Counted from the stretch's first letter, positions 41,474-51,913 are shown. The stretch is 64,000 nt of DNA from Nitrospira sp. (GCA_005239465.1 SPAW01000024.1:83223-147222); one strand, 5' to 3'. Notes: generated by a model not told the origin, from the sequence alone. Numbers and translations are program-made.

Positions 41474-44400
41474 GACCCCTTCTCCACCAAGGAACGCTCG
41501 CGTGCAACCGGCAGGCACAGCGTGAAGGTCGTCCCCTTTCCGACTTCGCTCTCCACCAGAATCTTGCCGCCATGACGTTCCACAATGCCCAGGTTGACGG
41601 AGAGTCCCAGTCCCGTCCCCTCCCCCTCGCTTTTTGTCGTGAAGAACGGATCGAAGACACGCGACAGGACGGCCGGAGGAATACCGGATCCCGTATCGCG
41701 GACTTCAACACGGCAAACGCCCTCGGCCACGGATGTCCGGATCGTCAAGACTCCGCCGCTCTTCATCGCTTGTACGGCGTTCAAGATCAAATTCATCAAC
41801 ACCTGCTCGATCATGTGCCGATCGACCATCAAGCTGGGTAAGCCATGCCCCAGCACGGTCTCCAGCCGGATCCGATTGGGCGCAAACAGATGGGTCGTCA
41901 GCACCAACACCTGATCGACGATCCGGTTGATATCCGTCGGACTGAATTCCGGCTCATGCTGCTGGGAAAAATCGAGCAGCTGCCGTACGATCTTCTGCAC
42001 GCGCCGGACGCCGTGCTCCATTGAAGCCCAGTACTCCTCCTGGCGCGTCGGCGACAAGGCGCCTTTTCGAAGGTTGTAGAGGCAATTGAGGATCCCGCCG
42101 AGGGGATTGTTGATTTCGTGCGCCACGCCCGCCGCGAGCTTCCCGACCGATGCCAGCTTTTCAGAATTACGAATCTGCTGCTCCAGCTTTTTCGTCTCCG
42201 TCATGTCGCGCGCGATGCCGAGCACGCCGAGAATCTCTCCCTCGACGCCTTGAAGCGGAGACACGCTGACCATCACCGTCCGGACCTCACCCAGGCGGGT
42301 CACAATCTCAACCTCATAGACCTGCTTGGCTCCGACGTCCAAGGTACTTTTGAGCCGTCGACCGCGATGGCGTCGTGAGAGGAGCGAGAGATAGGGTCGG
42401 CCTAACAGGTCGTCTTTGCGATACCCCCAGGCATTGACTTTGCTGTTGACGTATGTGAACTGCTGATCCATATCGAGCGTATAGATGACGTCGTTGGCAT
42501 TCTCGAGCAGGTTTTCCAGATACTGCTTCGTCTCTTCGATTTCCCTGGTCCGCTCTCGCACTTTCAGCTCAAGTTCTTCGCGGTACGACTGCAGCTGGCG
42601 TTCGAGCTTCTTCCGATCCGTAATATCGCGGAGCTGCATCATGACCAGCATGTGATCGGCTCCTCCCACCCGAATCAAATCCATTTCTACCGGTGTCTCA
42701 CGTCCGGCGGCGTTGTAGACGGTAATTTCCTGGGTGGGAACCTGCCGTTGCTCCGTACTGATGTCGCGCAGCCAGCCCAAAAAGGCTTGGTGATAGTCCG
42801 CCGGCACGACGTCGAGCATGCTCCGCCCGACCACTCTCAATTCCGCATAGCCCAGCGCCTGTTCTTCCCGCTTGTTGACGGCGACGACCGTCCCCGCCGC
42901 ATTCACCATGAAGACCGAGTCCGCGACCAGATCGAACAGGGCTTTGTAGCGAGCCTGTGACGCCACCAGCTGCTGCGTGCGTTCCGAGACCGCCTGTTCC
43001 AACCCTGTGGTGTAGTGTTGCAGCTCCTGTTCCAGTCGGCGACGCTCCGTCACATCCCGGACAAACGCGCGAGAATGAACCAACCCGCCGCGTGCTTGAT
43101 CGAAGAGGGCCGTGGCATGGATTTCCACTTCGATCGGACGTCCATCCTTGGCCAGCAGAACCGTTTCCATCGAACTCTGCCCTTGTGAGACCAGCCGCTC
43201 GAGATAGTGCAGAACCTCTGATTCCCGCCCGCGCGGGACCAGGTCCCAAAGCCTCATGACCAGCATCTCATCGAGCGTATAGCCGAGTTTGTCGAGGCCC
43301 GTCTTATTGACGTGGACAAGCCGACCGCTTCGATCCAACTGGTAAATCATTTCCGGCGAATGTTCGATCAAGTCGCGATACTTCTCCTCCAGCTGCCGTA
43401 CCTCCACCATCCGCTGCTCGATCTGCCCAAACGAACGCTGAAGATTGCTCGCCATCTGGTTGAACGCCTGAGCCAGCCGTTCAATCTCATCTCCGGTTTT
43501 CAGCTCGAGCCGCTGCTCCAACCGACCGCTCCCGATCTCCTGCACCCCGTCATGCAAGAGCTGAATGGGTCTAGCGATCCGCCTGGCCACGATCACTCCC
43601 GTCCCCCAGAGCACCGCCAACACGACCAACCCGTAGAACAAGACTTTGGCGACGAGCTCGGCAAGCGGGGCAAAAGTTTCTCGTGGATCCTGGCGCACCA
43701 GGGTAATCCAATGCTTTCCTCCGATACTCCCCGGCGCAAGTCGGTCGGTGAATCGTACGGGGGCGAAGCCGATCAACGCGTTCTTGCTTCCATGCGAATC
43801 ATCGGCGGCCACGGCCCATCCGGACTTCAGGGTGCCCAGCGCGCCGAGCAGTTCGGGCTTTATCGAGTGCTCTTCCGGAGCTAGCACGGGACACATCACC
43901 AGGACGCCGTCCGAGCTAAACAGCATGGCGTGGCCGGTCGCACCGATCGACACCTCGGCAATAGAATGAAACAACGTGTCGCGGCGAAGCAGGATCGTCA
44001 CGGCTCCGATAACGGTTCGCTGCTGATCGTCTATGATCGGAGCCGCCACGACGACGACATGGGTTCCAAAGGCTGGATCGAACGCAATTTCACTCACGTA
44101 GGGCTGCTGGATCCCTCCCTTCATCACCGCCTGCCACCAGGCGGTCTTCCCGTAGAAATATTCCACTTGCGGGATGGAACTGACGACCAGCGCCCCTTGC
44201 CCGTCGGTAACCAGGATCCCGACGTAATCCGACTTCCGGATATCGTGCCATCGAATCAGGTAGTTGGTGACGATGCGGTTGATGAAGAGCGGAAACTCGC
44301 TCCGTTTGTCGCGCTGCCGCCACCGCTGTTGCCAATCCTTGATGATCTCCTGGATGATCTGGGCCTCTTTGCCTTCATACGTCCGGTTGGCTTCCAACAC

Positions 44401-44649
44401 GGCGGTGCGTAGGAAGGGCGTCGTTGCCAGCTGTTGGGCTTCGTTCATGCCGCGGGTCACGTGCATCTCGATACGGCGGGCGGCCTCGACGGCCACTTCC
44501 TTGAAGTTCGACCCCGTCGTCTCGCGAAGCGCGCGGCGCTCTTCCACGTAGGTCAAAGCGAGGAGGAGGGTAAGCGGCAGGAGGCCGACCATCACGATCG
44601 CCGCGATGATCTTGCGCTGGAGACTGTGAGATCGACTCCAGAGTTTCAT
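41470..44649 (-). CDS. Membrane multi-PAS sensor histidine kinase
   Basis: 1059 residues. Domain order: membrane helix (IIAAIVMVGLLPLTLLLAL), periplasmic dCache-type sensor (about 40-330), second helix (VLFYGLVVLAVLWGTGVIVA), HAMP, then at least three PAS domains (YRDLIEHSPEMIYQLDRSGR; YKALFDLVADSVFMVNAAGT; LENANDVIYTLDMDQQFTYV), HisKA with phospho-His in HEINNPLGGILN near residue 840, and HATPase with NLILNAVQAM and DTGSGIPPA. It is co-translated with the NtrC-type regulator. The periplasmic sensor suggests a small extracellular ligand; the PAS domains could sense redox state (inference). Confidence 0.93.
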   Translation of the reverse strand: MKLWSRSHSLQRKIIAAIVMVGLLPLTLLLALTYVEERRALRETTGSNFKEVAVEAARRIEMHVTRGMNEAQQLATTPFLRTAVLEANRTYEGKEAQIIQEIIKDWQQRWRQRDKRSEFPLFINRIVTNYLIRWHDIRKSDYVGILVTDGQGALVVSSIPQVEYFYGKTAWWQAVMKGGIQQPYVSEIAFDPAFGTHVVVVAAPIIDDQQRTVIGAVTILLRRDTLFHSIAEVSIGATGHAMLFSSDGVLVMCPVLAPEEHSIKPELLGALGTLKSGWAVAADDSHGSKNALIGFAPVRFTDRLAPGSIGGKHWITLVRQDPRETFAPLAELVAKVLFYGLVVLAVLWGTGVIVARRIARPIQLLHDGVQEIGSGRLEQRLELKTGDEIERLAQAFNQMASNLQRSFGQIEQRMVEVRQLEEKYRDLIEHSPEMIYQLDRSGRLVHVNKTGLDKLGYTLDEMLVMRLWDLVPRGRESEVLHYLERLVSQGQSSMETVLLAKDGRPIEVEIHATALFDQARGGLVHSRAFVRDVTERRRLEQELQHYTTGLEQAVSERTQQLVASQARYKALFDLVADSVFMVNAAGTVVAVNKREEQALGYAELRVVGRSMLDVVPADYHQAFLGWLRDISTEQRQVPTQEITVYNAAGRETPVEMDLIRVGGADHMLVMMQLRDITDRKKLERQLQSYREELELKVRERTREIEETKQYLENLLENANDVIYTLDMDQQFTYVNSKVNAWGYRKDDLLGRPYLSLLSRRHRGRRLKSTLDVGAKQVYEVEIVTRLGEVRTVMVSVSPLQGVEGEILGVLGIARDMTETKKLEQQIRNSEKLASVGKLAAGVAHEINNPLGGILNCLYNLRKGALSPTRQEEYWASMEHGVRRVQKIVRQLLDFSQQHEPEFSPTDINRIVDQVLVLTTHLFAPNRIRLETVLGHGLPSLMVDRHMIEQVLMNLILNAVQAMKSGGVLTIRTSVAEGVCRVEVRDTGSGIPPAVLSRVFDPFFTTKSEGEGTGLGLSVNLGIVERHGGKILVESEVGKGTTFTLCLPVARERSLVEKGS

Positions 44650-44814
44650 AGATGTGCCCCTGATGGGCGCGTGACTTCCTGGGCCTGATCCCAGAAGTCT
44701 TGCCTGGTCGAGTTACACTAACATAGGGCAATGTCGGAATCCGTTGATCTGTCGAGCTGATGAATGGCCTACATTTCCGACAAATCAACAGATCATCAGA
44801 TCAATAGATCCAGC

Positions 44815-45732
44815 CTATGATCGCTTCAAGAGTCGACCGCGCGCTCCCGGCCACAAGAGCAGGAGCGGACTGGCGACAAACACGGACGAATAGGTGCCGA
44901 AGATTACGCCCCAAAGCAACGCCAGGGAGAAATCATGCAAGACTTCTCCGCCGGCCAGGGTCAAGGGAATGAGCACGAGCACGACCGTCAAGCTCGTCAC
45001 GATGGTGCGGCTCAGGACCTGGTTGACCGCGCCGTTGATCATCGCCTCTTCGGTGTCACGCCGGCGCAACTTTAGATTTTCTCTGATCCGGTCGAAGACG
45101 ACGACGGTGTCGGTCAACGAGTATCCGGCCAGGGTCAAGAGCGCCGTCACGATCAGCAGGGTGATTTCTTTATCCAAGATGTAGAAGGCCCCGATCACGG
45201 CCAGCACGTCATGGAATGTCGCCAATGCCGCCGCCACGCCAAACCGGAGTTCGAATCGCGCCGCGATATACAGAATAATGCCCGCGAACGAAATGACGAT
45301 GGCAATAATGGCGTCTTCCTGGAGTTTCTTGCCGATCGTCGGCCCGATTTCAGTCGTGGAGTCCACCACGAATTTGTTGTTCGAAAATTCTTTGGTAAAG
45401 ATCGCCACGACCCGTTCCGCCGTTTTTTTCTCGATCGTCGTCGAGGCCTTCACGCGGACGAGCAGCTTGTTGTCCTGCCCAAATTCTTGCAGCTCCGCAT
45501 CGCCGACCCCGTTCGACTCCAAGGCTTTCCGCGCTTCATCGATGCGGATCGCCTGGTCGAACTTCAGTTGCACGGCCGTCCCGCCGGCGAAATCGATGCC
45601 GAGATTGGCCGCGCCTCGCGCGATCTGTACCACGGCGACGAGCCCGATCAAGACCATGATGCCGGAAAAGATAAAGGCGATGTTGCGTTTGCCCATGAAA
45701 TCAACGTTGGTTTTTCCCAGAATCTCTAACAT
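44815..45732 (-). CDS. secF: Preprotein translocase subunit SecF
   Basis: Membrane component of the SecDF complex, which uses proton flow to pull proteins through SecYEG. 305 residues with six helices. Hallmarks: GIDFAGGTAVQLKF near the N-terminus, the VGPTIGKKL-like EIGPTIGKKLQEDAIIA segment, and TDTVVVFDRIRENLKLRRR. Length is normal. It follows secD on the same strand after 83 bases that contain a small inverted repeat. Confidence 0.95.
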   Translation of the reverse strand: MLEILGKTNVDFMGKRNIAFIFSGIMVLIGLVAVVQIARGAANLGIDFAGGTAVQLKFDQAIRIDEARKALESNGVGDAELQEFGQDNKLLVRVKASTTIEKKTAERVVAIFTKEFSNNKFVVDSTTEIGPTIGKKLQEDAIIAIVISFAGIILYIAARFELRFGVAAALATFHDVLAVIGAFYILDKEITLLIVTALLTLAGYSLTDTVVVFDRIRENLKLRRRDTEEAMINGAVNQVLSRTIVTSLTVVLVLIPLTLAGGEVLHDFSLALLWGVIFGTYSSVFVASPLLLLWPGARGRLLKRS

Positions 45733-45758
45733 GCTCGCTCCCTTTTCGTTGCTTTTGG

Positions 45759-45809
45759 CTATCAGCCTTCAGCCATCAGCTTCATACTGAGAGCTGACCG
45801 CTGACAGCT
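45759..45809. repeat. Short imperfect inverted repeat between secD and secF
   Basis: CTATCAGCCTTCAGCCATCA at 45759-45778 and GAGCTGACCGCTGACAGC at 45791-45808 form an imperfect stem (GCTGATGGCTGA against GCTGACCGCTGA) in the 83-base spacer. It may be a small dispersed repeat or an mRNA hairpin that changes the SecD:SecF ratio. Confidence 0.4.
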
Positions 45810-45815
45810 TCATTG

Positions 45816-47459
45816 CTAAATACTTAGCGTTTCAACCTTTTGCCGATGGTACAGTAGATCGAAAATCACCTTGGTCCCGACCAGCGCCGTGAAGAGGTTG
45901 ATCGCGATGCCCAAACACAACGTCACGGCAAAACCTTTGATCGGCCCGGTTCCAAACAAGAAGAGAGCGACCCCGGTGATCAGCGTCGTCACATGCGAGT
46001 CGATGATCGTGAGCAAGGCCTTGTCGTAGCCTCCGTCAATCGCCGGTCGCACGGCCTTCCCGCTTCTGAGCTCTTCACGGATGCGCTCGAAGATCAATAC
46101 GTTTGAGTCGACACCCATCCCGATCGTCAGCACGATCCCGGCGATGCCCGGCAGCGTCAGGGTCGCGGTCAGCGCGGACAACGCGCCCATGAGACAGACT
46201 AAGTTGAGTACCAGTGCAAAGTCGGCAATCACCCCGGACAGGCGGTAGTACACAATCATGAAGATGACGACCATCGCGCCGGCGAATAGCGTCGCCTTGA
46301 CGCCCTTCTCGATCGAATCCTGTCCGAGCGACGGACCGACCGTGAGGTCTTGAACGATCTTGAGCGGGGCCGGCAGCGCGCCGGCCCGAAGCACGATCGC
46401 CAGGTCGTTGGCTTCCTGCGTCGAGAAGGTCCCGGTAATCTGCGCACGGCCTCCCGTAATACGCTCTTGAATGACCGGCGCGGAATAGATCGTGTTGTCG
46501 AGGACCACCGCCATGCGCTTCTTGACGTTGTCGCCCGTGATCCGTTCGAATTCCTGTCCGCCTTTGGAGTCAAAGGTGATGGAGACATAGGGATCGTTGA
46601 ATTGACCGATCGATACCCGCGCATCGCTGAGCACATCACCGGTGAGCATGACTCGCTTCTTCACCAGATACGGAATGCGATATTCGCGACCGGTATCCTT
46701 TTCGAACGCCCGTTCGAACAGAATCTGGTCGCCCTCAGGTACCTTGCCTTCAAACTGCTTTACGACCTCGGCTTCTTTGTCTTTCGGGATGCTGGCCGGT
46801 AGTTCCAGCTTGATCTGGCTGTCTTCGTCCAGCATCTTGAACTCGAGTAACGCGGTTTCCTTGATCAGATCTTTCGCACGCTTCGGTTCCTTGACGCCCG
46901 GCAGCTGCACGACGATCTGTTTCAAACCCTGCCGCTGGACCACCGGTTCCGCCACGCCGAATTGATCGATGCGGTTTCTGATGGTCTCCAAGGCCTGATT
47001 GATGGCCGAGTCCTTGATGCGTTTGGTCTCCGTTTCACGGAGTTCCCATACCAGCGAATTGGCAGACCCGGACGAGTCTGTTTCCACAAAGGTCGGAAAA
47101 TCGTCGATTAATTTCTGAATCTGACCTTTGAGATCCGCATTCTGGAACTGCACCGTAATGTGCTGTGGCCCCGTGCGCTTCACGGACTCTGCCGGGATCT
47201 TTTTATCTACTAATAGGTCTTGAAGCGAGTTAACCGATCGGTCGACGGCGATTTCCACCGCGCGATCCTCGTCCACTTCCATCACCATATGAATCCCGCC
47301 CTGCAGGTCCAGCCCCAGAGTAATCCCTTTATTCGGCAACACCGCCTTGGCCCAACCAGGCAAGGCTTGATACAGCGGCTGGTACGACGGCGTAACGCAC
47401 ACCACCGATACCGTCATGACCAGCACCAACAACCATGATCGCCCACTCACCTTTTTCAT
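45816..47459 (-). CDS. secD: Preprotein translocase subunit SecD
   Basis: 547 residues. The family pattern is complete: N-terminal helix (SWLLVLVMTVSVVCVTPSYQ), GLDLQGGIHMVMEVD, a large periplasmic domain (about 60-360), and DLAIVLRAGALPAPLKIVQ. The last 170 residues form five helices with GMGVDSNVLIFERIREELRS. It partners with SecF, encoded next. YajC and Tgt genes precede it, the usual bacterial order tgt-yajC-secD-secF. Confidence 0.96.
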   Translation of the reverse strand: MKKVSGRSWLLVLVMTVSVVCVTPSYQPLYQALPGWAKAVLPNKGITLGLDLQGGIHMVMEVDEDRAVEIAVDRSVNSLQDLLVDKKIPAESVKRTGPQHITVQFQNADLKGQIQKLIDDFPTFVETDSSGSANSLVWELRETETKRIKDSAINQALETIRNRIDQFGVAEPVVQRQGLKQIVVQLPGVKEPKRAKDLIKETALLEFKMLDEDSQIKLELPASIPKDKEAEVVKQFEGKVPEGDQILFERAFEKDTGREYRIPYLVKKRVMLTGDVLSDARVSIGQFNDPYVSITFDSKGGQEFERITGDNVKKRMAVVLDNTIYSAPVIQERITGGRAQITGTFSTQEANDLAIVLRAGALPAPLKIVQDLTVGPSLGQDSIEKGVKATLFAGAMVVIFMIVYYRLSGVIADFALVLNLVCLMGALSALTATLTLPGIAGIVLTIGMGVDSNVLIFERIREELRSGKAVRPAIDGGYDKALLTIIDSHVTTLITGVALFLFGTGPIKGFAVTLCLGIAINLFTALVGTKVIFDLLYHRQKVETLSI

Positions 47460-47489
47460 GTCGTCTGTAACCCCTTTGTCCCTGGCGGA

Positions 47490-47837
47490 TTACGAGTCTT
47501 TGTCCTCGTCGTCACCGCGTACTTGTGCAATCTGTTCCCGCTGCAACTTGATCTTGGTATTGTCGGCGATCTGAAGCGTGACGGTCTCTTTCCCCAGATT
47601 GGTGACCGTTCCCCAGATCCCGGAGGCCGTAATCACTTTGTCGCCCTTCTTCAATGCGTCCATCAAGGCCTTTTGCTGTTTCTGCTTCTGTTGCTGAGGA
47701 CGGATCAGCAGGAAATAAAAGAGGACGAAAATCAGCAAGAACGGTACGAGAGACAGCAGCCCTCCCGGCCCCAATCCGCCTGCCCCCGAACCTCCTTCGC
47801 CCGTTCCCTGAGCCCCCGCAATGGATTCCATCAACAT
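47490..47837 (-). CDS. yajC: Preprotein translocase subunit YajC
   Basis: 115-residue single-pass membrane protein of the SecDF-YajC complex. The helix GLLSLVPFLLIFVLFYFLLI is followed by RPQQQKQKQQKALMDALKKG and the conserved DKVITASGIWGTVTNLGKET strand. The N-terminal 30 residues are Gly-rich. It sits between tgt and secD in the common order. Confidence 0.95.
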   Translation of the reverse strand: MLMESIAGAQGTGEGGSGAGGLGPGGLLSLVPFLLIFVLFYFLLIRPQQQKQKQQKALMDALKKGDKVITASGIWGTVTNLGKETVTLQIADNTKIKLQREQIAQVRGDDEDKDS

Positions 47838-47858
47838 AGAACAGATCCCCTCTTTCAG

Positions 47859-49031
47859 TTAAACGTCTTGTGCAGTTCGCTGCAATGTTCCAGCGTCACG
47901 GTTCGCCATTGCCGCAACCTCGAGCGCGTCCTGCTCTTGGGCGTGATAAAACGCCTCTCGAAATGCGGCGAACGTGCCTTGCGCGATGGCCGCCCGTATC
48001 CGACGCATGAAATCCGAAAAATACCAGAGGTTGTGAATCGTGTTTAGCCGCGACGCCAGCATTTCCTTGACATTATACAAATGGTGCAGATAGGCCCTGG
48101 AATACCGCGCGCAGACCGAGCAGCCGCAGGTTGGATCGATCGGCTGTTCATCGCGCAGATACCGTGCATGCTTGATGAGCACACGCCCGACACTCGTGAA
48201 CAACCATCCGGTCCTGCCGTGACGAGACGGCACCACGCAGTCGAAGAGATCGATCCCGTGCGCGACGCCTTCGATCAAATTCTCCGGCATGCCGACGCCC
48301 ATCAAGTACCGCGGCTTCGACGCAGGCAGCTCGGGCACGGTGACGTCCAACATGGCGTACATCTCGTCTTTGCTTTCGCCGACCGACAAGCCGCCGACTG
48401 CGTAGCCGTCGAAGTCGATTCCGACCAGGTCGCGAGCCGAGGCGACACGAAGCGCCCGGTCCAGCCCGCCCTGCACGATTCCGAACAATGCTTGATCACT
48501 GCGCCGACGGGCGGCCTGGCAACGTTTGGCCCAGAGCGTCGTCCGCCGGACGGCGTCGAGAACGATCTCGCGCTCCGCCGGCAACGCTACGCATTGGTCG
48601 AACGCCATGATCATGTCGGCGCCCAACGCTTCCTCGATTTCGATCGCTGTTTCCGGGGAAATGAAATGTGTCGAGCCGTCGAGGTGCGATTGAAAGCTCA
48701 CTCCGTCGTCCGTGATTTTGCAGAGCTTGGCCAGGCTGAAGATCTGAAATCCGCCGCTGTCCGTGAGGATCGCCCCAGGCCAGCCGGTGAAACGATGCAG
48801 CCCGCCCATTTCAGCCACAACCTTGTGCCCGGGCCGCACATACAGGTGATAGGCGTTGTTGAGCATCAAACGAACGCCCAGCTGTTCCAAGTCCTGAGGA
48901 TCGATCCCTTTGACCGGCCCTAAGGTCCCGACCGGCATGAAGGTCGGCGTCTCAACCGGACCGTGGGCGGTGCTCAGAATGCCCCGCCTCGCCCTTGTCG
49001 CGGCATCTGCGCTCGTTATCGAAAACTGCAC
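47859..49031 (-). CDS. tgt: Queuine tRNA-ribosyltransferase
   Basis: Exchanges guanine-34 for preQ1 in tRNAs with GUN anticodons. 390 residues. Hallmarks: TPTFMPVGTLGPVKGI, the catalytic Asp region LTDSGGFQIFSLA, the nucleophile region GIDLFDCVVPSRHGRTG and the zinc site CGCSVCARYSRAYLHHL. GTG at 49031 is the start, preceded by a run of G residues. Normal length; upstream of yajC. Confidence 0.96.
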   Translation of the reverse strand: MQFSITSADAATRARRGILSTAHGPVETPTFMPVGTLGPVKGIDPQDLEQLGVRLMLNNAYHLYVRPGHKVVAEMGGLHRFTGWPGAILTDSGGFQIFSLAKLCKITDDGVSFQSHLDGSTHFISPETAIEIEEALGADMIMAFDQCVALPAEREIVLDAVRRTTLWAKRCQAARRRSDQALFGIVQGGLDRALRVASARDLVGIDFDGYAVGGLSVGESKDEMYAMLDVTVPELPASKPRYLMGVGMPENLIEGVAHGIDLFDCVVPSRHGRTGWLFTSVGRVLIKHARYLRDEQPIDPTCGCSVCARYSRAYLHHLYNVKEMLASRLNTIHNLWYFSDFMRRIRAAIAQGTFAAFREAFYHAQEQDALEVAAMANRDAGTLQRTAQDV

Positions 49032-49060
49032 GGTTCCCCCCCCCCTCGCAACTACCCTCT

Positions 49061-50815
49061 TTACATGCGCTCCGGCGCAGCAATTCCCAGTATCCCCAAC
49101 CCGTTTTTGATCACCTGTTGCACGCTGCGCATCAGCGCCAATCTCGCGGCCGTCCGCTCAGGACCCATCGCTTCCCGTTGCGGTTCTTCGACCGCAGCCA
49201 GTCCTTCCGGCGCCGGCTCGAACACCTCTTTGTCCGCCGCCGGGGGCAGAATCCGATGCTTGTTGTAGAACGTGTGCAGAAGTGCGGCAAGCTGTTGGAG
49301 ATAGTACGTCATCCGATGAGGCTCATACCCGACGGCACTCGCCTGCAGCACCGCCGGATAGGCGGAGAGCTTTCTAATCAAGCCCAGTTCGTCCGGATCG
49401 GTCAGCGCCGATAGATCCGTTTGGCTCGGCCAAGGGCACGCAATTCCGCGAGACTCGGCCACCCGCCACAAGCTGGCGATTCGGGCATGGGCATACTGCA
49501 CGTAGTACACCGGGTTATCGGCGGATCGCTGCTTCGCCAACTCGAGATCAAATTCGAGATGGGTCTTGGAATCGCGCATCAAGAAAAAGAACTTCGCCGC
49601 ATCCGCGCCGACTTCATCGATGACTTCTCGCATCGTAATGAACTCCCCGGTCCGCTTGGACATCCTCACTTCGACGCCGGCCCGCAACAGTTTGACCAGT
49701 TGAACCAGCACCACTTGAAGCCGCTCTTTCGGATACCCGTAGGCCTGCATGACGGCTTGCATACGGGGAATGTAACCGTGGTGATCGGCGCCCCAGACGT
49801 CGATCAGCAGATCGTAGCCACGCTGGAGCTTGTCGCGATGATAGGCGATGTCGGAAGCCAGATAGGTGTATTCGCCGTCCTGTTTCTTGACAACGCGATC
49901 CTTCTCGTCGCCGAACATCGATGAACGAAACCACCAGGCGCCCTCCTGCTCGAACAGAAGCCGGCGGGATCTCAATTCGTCCAACACACGCTCGACGGCC
50001 TTGGACTCAAGGAGGGAGGCTTCGCTGAACCAGGAGTGAAACTCGATGCCGAACAACTTGAGATCGTCACGGATGAGCCCCAGCAGTTCCTGATAGGCAA
50101 GCGCACGACAACGCGCTTCGAGGTCGGCGGACTCCAGGCCTCCCGCAACGTCGCCCAGTTGCTGCTTGATCCGTTCGGCCACGGCGGTGATGTACGCGCC
50201 ATGATATCCGTCTTCCGGAAACTCGACGGCCCGGCCGGACAGTTCTTGATAGCGCGCATAGACCGATGCGCCCAACAGCTTCATCTGCCGCCCTGCGTCG
50301 TTGATGTAATACTCGCTGACGACGTCGTAGCCGACCGCTTCTAGCAAGGCGGCCACTGCCTGCCCTACCGCGGCCCCTCGGCCATGCCCGACATGCAACG
50401 GACCTGTCGGATTCGCGCTCACATATTCAACGAGAACTCGTCGGCCCTGTCCAAGATCCGTTCTGCCATAAGCCGCGCCTTGCGATTCAATTTCCCTCAG
50501 CACTTCCTGCCACAGGGCCGGCTTGACGGTGAGATTCAAAAACCCTGGTCGAACGATTTCCACGCGTTCGAATAGTTGTTCACGCTGAGGAAGATTCTCG
50601 ACGATGATCTGGGCGATCTCGTGAGGAGCCCTCTGCTCCGAGGAAGCCAGCAACATGGCCACAGTCGAAGCCAGATCACCCCACTCCGGTCGCTTGGGAT
50701 CATCTAGGCTGAGCGTCGGCCAGGCTTCCGTTTTCAATTGGCCCTTTTGCTTCGCCCCATTGAGGGCTCCAAGCAGGGCGGTGGCCACCTTGTCTTGCAC
50801 GACGCCTTGAGACAC
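49061..50815 (-). CDS. argS: Arginyl-tRNA synthetase
   Basis: 584-residue class I aminoacyl-tRNA synthetase. The HIGH-type motif is in PTGPLHVGHGRGAAVGQA, and the KMSKS-type signature appears as VRMSKRTGEF. The N-terminal Arg-S domain and C-terminal anticodon-binding DALR domain (ending with IKNGLGILGIAAPERM) are complete. GTG at 50815 follows GGAGC. It is a single copy here and lies 29 bases upstream of tgt. Confidence 0.96.
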   Translation of the reverse strand: MSQGVVQDKVATALLGALNGAKQKGQLKTEAWPTLSLDDPKRPEWGDLASTVAMLLASSEQRAPHEIAQIIVENLPQREQLFERVEIVRPGFLNLTVKPALWQEVLREIESQGAAYGRTDLGQGRRVLVEYVSANPTGPLHVGHGRGAAVGQAVAALLEAVGYDVVSEYYINDAGRQMKLLGASVYARYQELSGRAVEFPEDGYHGAYITAVAERIKQQLGDVAGGLESADLEARCRALAYQELLGLIRDDLKLFGIEFHSWFSEASLLESKAVERVLDELRSRRLLFEQEGAWWFRSSMFGDEKDRVVKKQDGEYTYLASDIAYHRDKLQRGYDLLIDVWGADHHGYIPRMQAVMQAYGYPKERLQVVLVQLVKLLRAGVEVRMSKRTGEFITMREVIDEVGADAAKFFFLMRDSKTHLEFDLELAKQRSADNPVYYVQYAHARIASLWRVAESRGIACPWPSQTDLSALTDPDELGLIRKLSAYPAVLQASAVGYEPHRMTYYLQQLAALLHTFYNKHRILPPAADKEVFEPAPEGLAAVEEPQREAMGPERTAARLALMRSVQQVIKNGLGILGIAAPERM

Positions 50816-50952
50816 AAAAGAGCTCCTAAGTCCTTACCATTGAAAGGAAAATTTAACTTGCTACTTTAGCATATGAGGTAGGAGGAGACAAGGCAGTGCC
50901 AAGGGAACTCCTAGGGTTTGTAGCACTTCTCATCCAGTTCAGCGTTGTGCCA

Positions 50953-51906
50953 TTAACCCTTCGAATTACCTATTGAACCTTGTGTTGCAGGCGTAGCACG
51001 GAATGACGTCGTGAGGTATACAGAGTCATGAGGCTCTTTGATGACGATCACATGGCTTCCTAACGGGGCCCACCGGTCAGGATCGGTCGGGCCAAAGTGC
51101 GCAAGGGTAGGCACCCCGAGGAAAGCGGCTAAGTGCGTGACGCCGGAATCATGGCCGACGAACTTCGCCGCATGAGACAACACGCCAGCCAGTGTTGTGA
51201 GATCGAGATTCCGTAAGACCGCGACTGCAGAAGATATCCTGCTCAGGAGATTGCCTACGGCTTCCTGATCAGCTGGTCCCTCGATTACGACCGGTATCAT
51301 CCCCTCGCCTTGAAGCTTTGCCATCATCGTAGCCATCGTCGCTATAGCGATGGACTTCCGGGTACTTCCGCTTCCAGGATGAAAAGCAATGAACGGCTGG
51401 TCCATCCTCACGCCGGCTTCCTCCAGGCAAGCACGACTCAGTGAGGAAATCTCTCCAGGAAGCTGTAGCGGCTTGAACTCTGCAGCACGAATTGGCAATG
51501 CTTGTAAGGTTTCACAAAACCGGTCGCTTTGGTGTGTCGATTTCAATGTCATCGAGAATGGAGAGGATACGATCGTTTCCCCGGCGCCGGCTTTTACCAA
51601 GTTCCTAGCTAGGCTTCCAGCCTGGTCTTGCATCCATGCAACAGCGCAATCGCATCGCGCCAACCGTCGATGTAGTTCTCCCTCGATGGGCCCATCCGGA
51701 TCAAACAATCCAGCGCAAGCCCTCCCCTGCACGGAGATCCGGGCATCGATCTCACGACATTCGAGGAGCAGCTGGACCACAGGCTCGTTGGCACAGAGTA
51801 CGAGTTCGTGCTGGGGAAACCATGCCCGGAGCCTCCTCATCGCTGGGACGGCGAGCAAGACGTCCCCGAGCGCCCCCGGATGAATGATCAGGATTGAGCG
51901 TCTCAT
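50953..51906 (-). CDS. Glycosyltransferase family 9 (heptosyltransferase-like)
   Basis: 317-residue enzyme of the ADP-heptose:LPS heptosyltransferase family. MRRSILIIHPGALGDVLLAV is the usual N-terminal motif, followed by AMRRLRAWFPQHELVLC. The C-terminal domain holds FIAFHPGSGSTRKSI, FVGHDSGVTHLAAFLGVPTL and the nucleotide-site HFGPTDPDRWAP. It probably adds heptose to the lipopolysaccharide core in the cytoplasm. Eight bases separate it from mobA upstream. Confidence 0.87.
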   Translation of the reverse strand: MRRSILIIHPGALGDVLLAVPAMRRLRAWFPQHELVLCANEPVVQLLLECREIDARISVQGRACAGLFDPDGPIEGELHRRLARCDCAVAWMQDQAGSLARNLVKAGAGETIVSSPFSMTLKSTHQSDRFCETLQALPIRAAEFKPLQLPGEISSLSRACLEEAGVRMDQPFIAFHPGSGSTRKSIAIATMATMMAKLQGEGMIPVVIEGPADQEAVGNLLSRISSAVAVLRNLDLTTLAGVLSHAAKFVGHDSGVTHLAAFLGVPTLAHFGPTDPDRWAPLGSHVIVIKEPHDSVYLTTSFRATPATQGSIGNSKG

Positions 51907-51913
51907 GTCACGA

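Noticed and set aside
45759..45809. Considered as a rho-independent terminator between secD and secF
   Set aside because: The stem is imperfect and no T-tract follows; co-transcription of secD and secF is expected.
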